Positions 11,706 through 23,700 of a DNA stretch of 64,000 bases are shown here, one piece after another. The stretch lies in the NCBI RefSeq assembly GCF_001949145.1, contig NW_019091521.1, forward strand, positions 62,001 through 126,000, in the 5' to 3' direction. Origin of the DNA: Acanthaster planci. Taxonomy: Eukaryota; Echinodermata; Asteroidea; Valvatida; Acanthasteridae. A program made the translations under genes and the position numbers. Position 1 is the first letter of the stretch, and each line of letters opens with the position of its first letter. A model generated the notes under the pieces. That model saw nothing but the letters and a program-made list of their open reading frames with translations, did not search any database and was not told the DNA's origin.

Positions 11706-14700
11706 CTGCAATCAAACCACAGAGAAACAAGATGGTTTCAACTAACAGTCACAATGTATGCAGCGCAGACGAATGAGAGGACACAACTCCTGGTGAAACC
11801 ATGAACGGATCCATGGCATCCAACAGGGACCATCACCCCCCCCCCAACAAAAAATAAAGCAAAGTTTTGATTCTGGTAAATAAGGACAGAAAAGGTATTT
11901 TTGGTCTGTTTCATCTCCAAAAGTGTTGAAAAAGCCTATTCCCGCCACACTGCTCAGAATGACCATAAAAGTTCATATGAAAAAAATTGTACATATTTCT
12001 TTGGCCTGCAAAACAAGTTGGGTACCCAAACAGTGTGGTTCTGAATCCGCCCTTGGATGAAACGGTGTTGTCGAATGCTAAGGGGGCCATCCATGTTTTT
12101 TTCAATCGTTTTCACCTGTGTACAAACTAAATGCTGAGGGGGACGGGGTTGCCATAAACACTTCTCAAGAACAGTAACAACATTACCTAGCATAAAAATC
12201 GTCACTTTTCCTCTTCAGTTTGTAGGCTCACGGGTAAGGAAGTGAAAATGATCGGGGGAAAAAAATGGATGGTTCCTGGTTCTTTGAAATGGCATAAAGT
12301 CTAAACTACACAGACAAGGACTGACAGAAAGTGATTTGTGGCGCTATATTTTACACTCTGACACAATTCTGATTCCTGTTTGGGGCTTTTCATAATAACA
12401 GGAATTGAACGCAAGGGATGGTCCGTCTCAGCCCAGCATCTCTGATAAATTGCTCGGGTTTCAGCACCTTTACTGCCCCTACTGTACACCGCTTGTCCGT
12501 TCTAAGTGAACACGGTCCCACTGGAAACCACGGTGTCAACTGTGCTCTGTTCATCACACTGCGTCTGTGTAATTGGGTCCTGGCAGATGGGATGCAAGTC
12601 CTCAGACAGAGATTACGGTGGACGGTCGATAGTTACAAGGAACATTTTCAACTCACCAAAGTGTCGCTCAATTTGCTGGAGGATGTCCATGCTCCTGGGC
12701 CTGTCCACAAAGTTGATGGCCAGACCGTTCTTGCCAAAGCGTCCTGTCCGGCCAATGCGGTGCAGGTATGTCTCGCAGTCCGCCTGACCACTGACGTCGA
12801 CTGGCAGGTCAAAGTTCACCACTACAGTGACCTGCTCAATGTCAATGCCTACAGGAAATAATTTTGTCAATAATTTCCATGTCGGTGTATCTCAGAACAG
12901 TACATAATTCATTCATCTGGTACGTATAGTTGGATCTAACTCTCGAAAACTTTGTGAATGTGACAGTGTCTACTTTTGTATAATTACACAAAAGTAAATT
13001 GTCAAGCATCAAGCTCACATTTTAATTCTAGAACATTCTGCTTTCTAGAACTAAGTAACACAAACATTTTGGGTTCTAAAGTCTAGCCCCGTTTGGTTAT
13101 AGAACCGACAGTCACAATAACATTTTGGGTTCTAGAATTGAACACTCTTCAGATTTCTGGGGACAATGTCTGAGAACCTTGCCAGTACTTAGGTTATGGA
13201 ACCAAAAACCACATTAACATGCTTGGTTTATAGCCCCTTAGATTTTAAGGTTCTAAAACCAGTGCCATACTAGCATTTTGGGTTCAAGAACTTAATACCA
13301 TAAAGACCATACGGGTGCCACAACTGGAAACCTTATTGAAATGTGGGTTCTGGAACCAGGAACCAAACCAATGTGCCCGGTTGCTGAACCAAAATGCCAT
13401 TACTAACCTCGGGCCATGACGTTAGTTGTGATCAATATCTTTTCCTTGCCATCTTTAAAGCGCTTCAGGACAGCCAGTCGCTGCGAGACCTCCAACTCTC
13501 CGCTGAGCAGCCCCACGGCATGACCGTCTCGAGTCATTTTCTCTGCCAACCAGCTGGCTGTTCTCTTGGTCTGTTTGAGGTGTAGTGAGAACAAATCTGT
13601 CAGCTCATGGTAAAAAAGTTCGGTCAATTAACCCTAACTCTATCTGCCTTGAGCAGAAGCACCTCCTTGTCGTTCAACAAGGGGTGCTCCATTTGTTGGT
13701 AGCAATGAGACCGTGACAGGTACGTTTCCCAGTCGTTCATGAACCAGCAACATTCAGTTCCGAACAGAGGAGCCTCCGTTGCTTAGAAAATGGCATTCTC
13801 TCTTAATTCGTCTAGCTCGAGGCCCATAGGAACTTCCTAAAATCAGCCCACTGCATCACTGCACACTGGCCTATAATTAATAAATTATCAGTGTAAGTGA
13901 TTGAAATATGTTGAGATATTTTCAGAAAAGGCTACATGACCTGACAGAGCCAGGGCCCAGAGTCATGAATATCCAACAACTGCTATTTGTCGGGTTGGAG
14001 TTGATGTAAAGGTGTATTACGAATTCAGGTTGGAGAGAGAAACAAATCCGGAGTAGTGCAAGATGGAGGGGACCTCGCAGAAAGAAAGAAGATTTCACAA
14101 GCCAGGCATTTTGTAACCATAAAAAAAATCAGTTCAGAAACTATGGGAAGTCGGGCATATCTTCCCCCGTCCCATTGTGAATTATGAAGCCCTCAGGTCT
14201 GACCTGAAAATACCGGCACACTTTTCTATGGCCCACAATGCAAATCAGTACCAAGACTTCTTTGCCCCATTTGACATGAGTTATTAATTGGTAAAAAGAA
14301 GAAGACCATAAATGTATTGACCTTTACCCTCCTCAATCCTCCAAAATCCTTTGGGCGGTTTTGGAGGATTTGGCAAAGGTGCATTAGACCGTATGTTGTT
14401 TGCACAAATTCATTCCGATGTTTCTTTTGAATCAACCACACAGCTCAAGAATGCCATTTGCACTGCCTCAACACAACAACAGTAAATGCCGGAGGATTTT
14501 GAAGGATTGAGGCAGTAGGCACACCTCCAAAAAACATTTTCAAGAAATTTTGGAGGATTGAGGATGGTTCCTAGTAAAAAGGCCTAGGGGGTTAGGGTTA
14601 ATAGTGTAACATGCCAAGACATGATTTTCCACTGAAAAGGAATAAAAGTGAAAGAAGTGTTATGACCTTTGCAAACACACAGGATTTGGGATTAAAGTAG

Positions 14701-17700
14701 TGATGGAAGCTCCCTTTATTGCTCCTAAGTTGAACAGACAACTTGCTTTTACAGCTATCTATCCTTTAGAGATTAGATATTAAGGAGTGGATGCAGTAAT
14801 ATGAAATCACTTGACTAAACCAACAGAGACAGGAAAGAGGTGGACGGCAAAAGCCTTTTAAAGATCAGGGGTGTGGTTTCAAAGCTGTGACCAAAAACAT
14901 GTTCTGCTCTGGTCATTGGTTGGTCCTTTTTGTGTGATTCTGGTCATGCCTTTGTACTGTCATTGTTCCAACAAGAACCGAAAGGTCGGAGTTGGAGTTT
15001 AAAAATGGCAGAGAATAAGCCTACGGTTCATTCCTTGTTCCAAAACCAAAAATGACATTTGCCGACAACACTGTCTCCTATTGTGTCTCTGGCAAACTAC
15101 CGTTTCTTATTTCAACCTTTTTATAGACCATCTTAACCATGTTGCTGGTTACTGCTTTGACTTCACAGACCTGCTTCTTGTTAGGGGTATCAAAAAGACA
15201 TCCCCCCCCAAAAAAGCAGGATTTATCCCGCTGACCTGGCAGAAGATCATGGCTTGACCGATGGTGACGGCTCCGTAGATGTTGGACAGGGCTTCATACT
15301 TGTCCTTCTCTGTGGGGCACAGCACGTAGAACTGCTTGATGTTGTCTAAGCTCTCTTCCTCCCGCCGGAGTCGGATGACGACTGGATCTGACACGATCTT
15401 ATTGGCAAACTGCATGACCGAGTCCTCGTAGGTGGCTGAGAACAACATCATCTGGCAGGTGTTGGGAAGTTTCCTAATCAATGAAAAAACAGAGGAAGTT
15501 GCTACAGTGATGGCACTTTGGACTGCTTACTTTCTACTTCTGTTGCACCAATCTGCAGTATTTGGCAAAGGAAACAGACCAGTTCACAAGGGGTGCATAT
15601 TTATGAGGCTCTGCAGTGCCTCGCTGACTTCATGAAATCTGAAGCCCCTTGTAGACTGTCAATGCCTAACGTACAATGATGTAACTAAATAATTTAGAAA
15701 GTCATTCCAGTTTTCGCAACGATAGGCATTACAAAAAAACAAGACCAGATTGCCATAAGCCTTAACACATTCAAATTAAGCTTACACATATTGAAACTGA
15801 CATACAACATATCACAGCTCCACATAGAATCTGGTCTACATTGGCACAAATCTGATGATATTTGTTCAATCCCATTTCCCCAGGCTTCCAAAATTCCATC
15901 CTTGTGCAGGGCACCATTGGCCCATTCACAGCACTCTCNNNNNNNNNNNNNNNNNNNNNNNNNNNNNNNNNNNNNNNNNNNNNNNNNNNNNNNNNNNNNN
16001 NNNNNNNNNNNNNNNNNNNNNNNNNNNNNNNNNNNNNNNNNNNNNNNNNNNNNNNNNNNNNNNNNNNNNNNNNNNNNNNNNNNNNNNNNNNNNNNNNNNN
16101 NNNNNNNNNNNNNNNNNNNNNNNNNNNNNNNNNNNNNNNNNNNNNNNNNNNNNNNNNNNNNNNNNNNNNNNNNNNNNNNNNNNNNNNNNNNNNNNNNNNN
16201 NNNNNNNNNNNNNNNNNNNNNNNNNNNNNNNNNNNNNNNNNNNNNNNNNNNNNNNNNNNNNNNNNNNNNNNNNNNNNNNNNNNNNNNNNNNNNNNNNNNN
16301 NNNNNNNNNNNNNNNNNNNNNNNNNNNNNNNNNNNNNNNNNNNNNNNNNNNNNNNNNNNNNNNNNNNNNNNNNNNNNNNNNNNNNNNNNNNNNNNNNNNN
16401 NNNNNNNNNNNNNNNNNNNNNNNNNNNNNNNNNNNNNNNNNNNNNNNNNNNNNNNNNNNNNNNNNNNNNNNNNNNNNNNNNNNNNNNNNNNNNNNNNNNN
16501 NNNAAGGACTTTTAAGCTCCAAAGTGGCTCTGGCAACTTTTTCACAGAGTGGGTTACAATTACATATGACTCTCTGGAAAGTGGCTGGAGCGTCTGTCAT
16601 AGACTCCTGTGTAATTTCAAGCCGCAGCCAAGTATCTTGGACACGGCCCGACTCTTTACCTCTGGATACGTATTGACTGGTCTTGGTGTCCCTGCGTGGC
16701 GATCATGACGTCCGCCTCGTCAAGCACAAACACACTGATCTTGCTCATTTCGACGAAGCGGAACTTGATGCACCAGTCCAGCATAGTGCCCGGTGTGCCA
16801 ATGACAATGTGGTGCTCGATCTTTGTCCCCTTGGGAACTGTGGGTTAGAGTTGAAGAGGTCGGAACAGACAGCTCTGATCAAAAACTTCTAAAATTGGGC
16901 CAGTTAATATGCTCAACAGATTTTTGACAACCGCATTTCCCAAACACATTGTCAATTTCTGAGAAGGTATAACCGAGACAGTTAGGACTTTGTGGGGAAC
17001 TTTACGCATGTATTTGAAAAAAGGCTGGAAAATTTCTGACCAGAAGCAGGAAAACCCCTTATTGCAGCAGAGCCTTGAGAATTGCTTATCACAGAAGTAT
17101 CTTTTGTGGGGGGGAGGGCCGGGGAAAGGAGAAGGCAGGCAGAAATTCTGGGGGTTCAAAGCCCATTCAATCTCTCCCTTCTTTGGTCTGCCAAACACCC
17201 CTAGGTAGTGTTAGCAAATGTAGGCCCGGACATGCTGTGCCTACAAGGCTTTCTGCTGGATGTTGCTCCATAGATCTGGAAGCGAGAGGGTGGCGGTGGT
17301 GTGCCTTACGTTTGTTCCCTCTGACCGCGTAGATGATCTTCAGCTGCGTCATGTTCTTGCCCATCTGTTCCACCACGGCGCCGATCTGCATGGCAAGCTC
17401 CAGCGTGGGCGCCAGGCAGATTGCCTGCAGGGTCAAAGTTGAAATAAAAGGTCAACGGAGGGAATACCGCCCTTCATCCTAAAACGAGCCGGATGGGACG
17501 GATTAATCACACTGGATGTCTTTACAGGCATGCCACGTTTTGAAAAGATTAGTCACAAATGCTGAGACGTCGCGGTGAAATCTGCCCAACCCGTTTCCCC
17601 AGCTGAGGGATGAAATAAAACCTGGTCTAATAGTGGTGAGCTTCTCTTACAAGGTTCCAGCAAACAATACTTCCTAAATACATCTGACAGACTATTTAGA

Positions 17701-20700
17701 CAGTCCTTTGAAATCTGCCAATTTCTAGGAGTGTAATGACAAATTTAACTTTCCACATTGAATGGGCAGCATTGATCGATGAAAACTTTGTCCTTTAATC
17801 CCCCTTGCCGTGTATATGCGTAACACATGCCAAACATACCTGTGGCCAGTTGTTGCTTACGTTGACCCTACTAAGCATAGTAAGGACAAAGGCAGCTGTC
17901 TTTCCTGTGCCGCTCTGTGACTGGGCGATCATATTCTTTGGTCTGTTCAAGGCACAAACAAGGGTACTTTTGTAAGTTGGTGTTTATATCCACAGCATTG
18001 GGGTGTCCTTGGGATATAGTGCCTTATCTGTTACACAATGCAACTATTGATTTTTTTTGGGGGGGGATATATGCCAATATATGTCAATTTTTGTTAACTC
18101 ATACTGTGTTCTGATGGATTGACCCTTGCAGTATAGACAAAGCTGACAAGACGCCATTCCAAGGGGCCATTTACAGTCACGCAGCCGTCTCAACCTGAGC
18201 GCGCTCACACTTCGGCGACTGACTACTGCTTATTGGTCAGCGAGGAATTTCACGAGCGTGCACCGCCTGCGTGCAAACAGGATGGCCCCGTAGCAATGGC
18301 TTTTAATTTTGGTTGTTGGATTTGTCTATTGGATGGATGCAAAAACTACAGAGGGCGCCGACGACTCCACAGACTAATACAGCCACATACAGATTACCGT
18401 ATACTTGGCAATGGCTTGCAGTAATGCATGAGTCCATTGGGAGTGGCTGAAGCCACTGGCTTATGGTTTCCATGGGTGCACATATTATTTCCAGCCATAG
18501 CCTAGTAAATTGAACGAGGGGATTTGTAATGACTGGTACTGAAGTGAGTGGAATGGGACAAAAAATCAATCCAGCCGAGTAAAGATGATCTTCATGAAGT
18601 CCAACCGTCAGATTTGGGGAAAGGCGCACTTCAAACAAGATAATGGGTGGGTGGTGGGTGAGTGTGTAAACCCCTTCAATTGTGGACCTATAACAATAGG
18701 GGACAATAGGGTCCATGGTTGCCGAAGAGTCCACGGTTAGAAAACGTGTACAAAACAGGTCTTCCGAAAAAGTTAAAGTATGAACAAAAGAGGAACAATA
18801 GGGAGTCCACGATTGAAGGCATTTACACACTTGTGTGAGTGGTTGGGTTTGAGAGGGTTGAGACAGGCGAGTGAGTGAGTGAGCGAGCGAGTAAATGAGC
18901 GAGCAGCAGAGTGAGCTACTTACGGGTCTGCAAGGAGAAGAGGAAGTGCTGTTTCTTGGATCTTTGAGGGAGCATTGAAGCCCATCTCATAAACGCCTTT
19001 CAACAGGTCAGGCTTTCTGGAGAAAAAATGGACAGAGAGAAAAGAAATGAAAACCTGGGTGAATTGAAATGGTGAAATGCTAACATTTGGTTCCCTTAAT
19101 ATCACCCAATTTATCTGAATTTACTGATGGTAGGAAGGTTTGTAGCATTGTTAACTTTGAAATGAATGACAATTTTAACAGAAAACATTAAAAAATGAAT
19201 ACATGATGCCGGATGACGTCTAGCTTTCACCTTGAGGCCAGTTTCGACTTCTGGTAAATGCAAAAGCGGGGGTCGAAATTAACTGTGGTCTGCTGGCCCA
19301 GGGCCACCAAAAATTCATCGGGCCACTGCATTCTCCTAAAACAATGCCCCCGTGGGACAGTGGTCATTTGAGGAACATTGCCACATTTTCAAAACTTTCA
19401 TCACATTTATGACTCATGTTTCAAATCACTGGCGCAGGACTTTCAAGTTCACGGTATAATTCCACAGTCCGTGCGGCCGGGCTTGTGTGCCACACACACA
19501 CACGTAGCGGCGTGACATGCTCATACATGTACACATGGGGCAGGCACCTACCCCGGTGTGTTAGCTGGTATCATTTTCTAGCAATACCAGTTTAACGTTA
19601 TCTCCTACGGCCACCAATGAAACCTTTACAGGTCATATCGCATTGAGTCCGATCATCTAGTACAAGCAATATTAACCATGAATTAATTTTGTGAACACCA
19701 AAAATACACATAGACAACAAAAATTGTGGGAATTAACTTGTAGAAATGTTCCTGCGACATCTGTTTCCGATGTGCAGCTGTAGAGTTGCGTGGTTGGTTG
19801 GTTGCCGCATTATCATCATGGCTTCCTTGGCAGTGGCACAGTGAGCGGGAACCAGTGAAACCTTGCTTCTATGCATCGAGCAATACTGCTTGCATGTTTT
19901 TGCCAGCACGATAGCGAAATGCGAAGGGAACTTGCGAAAATAACAGCAACTTTCTTTCCAAATGTGGCAAACGTAAGCAGGCAAAACAAAAAATACAGTT
20001 TTTTAGATGTGAAAAAATTGTTGAGGTGTTTTGTGAAGAGAGGAAAGACAGGATTTTTTTTTCAAATTTTAAAATGTGTTTTTCTAACTAACTTACCAAT
20101 ATAAAGAAGCAGAACTAGTTTTTGGGGACCTTAAAAAGTGTATTCAAATCCAGCCAGTCTGGCCAATCAGCTGTTTTGGTTAGAAGTTCAACTGATGCAC
20201 ATGGGCATGTGTGATGGGCCTGATCGATTTCATTACATGTACTCAACCTGGGCAATCAAATTTTCACAAGGGCCAGTGCAGGGCACTTCCCCACTGGCCC
20301 GGTGGGGCACTTCCCCACTGGCCCTGTGGGGCACTTCCCCACTGGCCCTGCGGGCCACCAAGAGATTGAAGTTGATTTTGACCCCTGAAAAGGGAAATGC
20401 ATTTGACATCCTATGACATTTGCTCCAGTTGGATGTGCACAACTTTTGCAAATTTGCAGCTATTCAATTAAACTCCATGTATTTAATCTGACTTCACAAT
20501 TTAGCATTCCTGTTCCCTGTCATGTCGAGTATGAATCTGTCTTGAATAATGAAGACATTTGAAATGACACTTTATATTGAAAGCAATCGTTTTACAATTC
20601 TGTCATTTTTGAAATACCACTTTTATTTGGATTCACACTAACTTGAAATAACAGTGATATCTGAAGTCATGGTGAACTTTCAAAACTCTCTTTAATCTAG

Positions 20701-23700
20701 AATCAAACAGTTATTTAAAATCACACTACACATTGGGGGCAGAAAGGCAGAGCAGATGGCTCATATTTTCAGGCAGTGCACAAGCACTGTGGACAGGAAC
20801 TAATCTCTTCACTTTTTTCTGCTGTCGCTGGGGCTCGGGAAGATGAAATATGAAAAAAAAAAACCTTTTACTCACAGATGAAGCTCTTCGAAGGATTTGA
20901 CGGAGTAGAGGGGGGAGGTTGGATCTTTCTGTTGGACCTCCAGCTGGGTCTGTGAGATGTCCTGGAGCCTGTTGTGGAGGGCTTTGTTCAGCAGTGAGGC
21001 ATCTGCCGCTGCCTTGGCAGCTGGTCCAAAAAAAAAAAAAAGGAAGTCAAGAACTTCGGCTCCCATAAAAGTAAATCTGCATCCGAGTCTATTGTCTGGA
21101 GCAAGAGCTAGGTCTTCACTCCGTCGGAAATATGCGGAGATGCGCTGACAATAGACATAGCCACGGATCTGCATGCCCATTTTGGACACGGCAAAAGCTT
21201 GGAGTTTTCTAGATCTTCAAGTTTACGATCATTTTCCGATAAATAATAATCAGTTAGTTCTTCAATCAATTAGTCCTTCCCCTTTTCAATTAGGATTGGG
21301 AATAACTGAATGGCTGATTTTCTTTTTGGTGACACGCTTTTTCCTTGTAGGCCTAAGAGCTAATCAAGAATAACAAAGACGAGGCAGCTGATCAAAGCAA
21401 CTCAGTGATCAAGTGGTACGATTTCTTCACTAGTAAGCAGGAGGTCATGGGTTTGAGTCCTCTCGAGTACGAGGCTGTGGAAAAAAATTGGACTAAAACT
21501 GTTCAAAGGACTCTTGCGAATCGGTTGGCAAGTAATTAATCAGCAAACTCCAAATGCAAAATGACATGACTTTGAAAGTTATTTCAAGTATAACTACACA
21601 TGACAATTCAGAAACAGCCCTTTGAAGTTTAGAACACACATCCAGGAGTGAGACTGACCAATGATAAAAATAGCTGAAAAAAGCTGGAAAAAGGCATAAA
21701 GAAGCTGAACTGTGAAAATCTCCTATACCTTAGTAGTACACAGCCAGTGAGGAAAAAAAGCTGAAATCCAAAACAGAAAAAGCTGAAATCGGCTAAAAAG
21801 CTGAGAAATCTCACCCCTGCACATCTTAGTAGAAATTTCAGGGTTCTCTCTCTACAACGCATAGTTGAATTTTAAAAACAAATGCGTAACTTTCTGCCAT
21901 TGTGACAACACAGTCACCGTCTTGATATCAGTTTTGCAATCTACAATATTTTCTGACAATTCACTGGCCTTCCAGAAAAGGCTCCCTTTTCTCGAGAACT
22001 TCAAAATTTTCTTTTTGACCAATAAGAACCCCAATTATTAATATCAATTCAACCATCTGTGTCAGCAATCTGGACTCGACTTTCTGAGGAAGGCAATGAT
22101 GTTTACATCCAGTGTGCATTTATTGTACTCCATACCTTCGTCTTCATCTTCTTCCTTCGCATTTGTATCACCTGCCGATAAAAGGTTGCACCTGTTTAAT
22201 CAATTTTCATCCCCTGTATTTCATGCCTCATCCCCCCCCCAAAAAAAAACTACGGTCGAGGGCGATTTGAGGCAGATTGTAAAGGTAAAACAACACAGTC
22301 TGATTGAAAACTATTGCTTCGCTCTCATTCCTTCCGCTAACTTCCCCTCGTGTCTTGTAAGCCCTTTTTTTTAAATACTGCTTTTTGTAAATGGCCTGCT
22401 TGGAGTGAACGGCAGTTTGAAACGTGTGGTATGCAAGACACCAGGTATAAGAGTAAAGCATACGTAAGTCTTGCAACTTCACTTTTTTATTTTTTACATT
22501 TTACAAGTAAACCTCGGGGTTGGCTTGAATGTACATGTTATGGGAAATGCGCATAATTACCCAAGTGTAGTGCCCAATCAGCGCACTGTTCCCAAAAGTT
22601 TGACTAGTTACAGCGCCCTCAATTAAAACACTCAAAAGTCTCCGCTCTATGTGTTTGCGACAAAATTTGGCCTAGAGTGTGTCTGTGCCTGCCTGGCACC
22701 TGTGAGTGACCAGATGAGAGTCCTATTTCCCCAGGTTTCGGGAAATAGAACCTTGGGCACTCACAGTCCCTCAGGCTGCTCAGCCGTACACCAGCGACAT
22801 CACTGCCACTCCGTATGTGTCTTCATATATAATTATTATTTGCAGACATGTCACTCAGACCAAACCTGTGTTCTGGTTTGATGCTTCTGTCTTGTCTCCT
22901 GAGGCATTCTGCTTCTCCGTAGCATTCAATCTGATGTTCTCCACCTACAAGACAGATTGGAAGCAACAAAAAAAGCTAGACAGTAGTGGGATGGTAACCC
23001 TGGATTACCCAGGACACCGTGCTACTTCAACGTCTGCTCTGACCAGAAGCATCCCCGCCTCCAGCAAATGAAGAAAACTATTGTTTTCAATGTGGTTTTT
23101 GTTCTTTTTCAAATCTTGTGTTTTCTTTCCATAGAAGTCCTGTTTTGGGAAGAGTGCCATATCTGTACACATCACTTGACACCCAATGTACAAACTCTAT
23201 CAGACTAGCGAGTGTAAAAAAAGTGTGTGTTTTCTAGGTAAATGTTTCAATGTTTACCCTGCTTTGTTTGGCTTTTTGGGACATGTCCTTGCATTCTGAT
23301 GGCTGATGTATTACTACAGAGAAAACAGGATAAGTGATGTCAGTATGCAGATTTCTTCCCAACTTTGTTTTAATATCCTAGACTATTATTTTACAAGGGA
23401 AACTAGTCATTCGTTACAGAATAATATGGTTCATGTTTTCAGTGCTGTAGATTAAACAGAAGTTGATAACAACCAGTCTAATATGCCATAACGAGTTGCA
23501 ATGGCATTTTTTTACAATATTTATTGCTTTGTACTGTTTTGTGAAACAAAATGGCTTATACAAGTTTAGGTTTCAGTTAAAAGATGACATTGTTATTTCT
23601 GTATAGGCACAGAAAATGTGCCAGACCAGTCTGCTGGTATTTCTGCGTAATTCCCCTTCAAAATGGCTTATACAAGTTTAGGTTTCAGTTAAAAGATGAC

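Noticed and set aside
12418-12861. 147-codon plus-strand frame
   Set aside because: It is antisense to DDX19 exon 11, whose minus-strand frame carries HRIGRTGR and is clearly the coding one.
13627-14601. TTAACCCTAAC…GTTAGGGTTAA as ends of one 975-bp element
   Set aside because: Only 11 bp of terminal match, and the better internal foldback starts at 14331; the long pairing may be chance.
15694-16708. Long open frames of 217-305 codons
   Set aside because: They are artefacts of the run of N's at 15939-16503.
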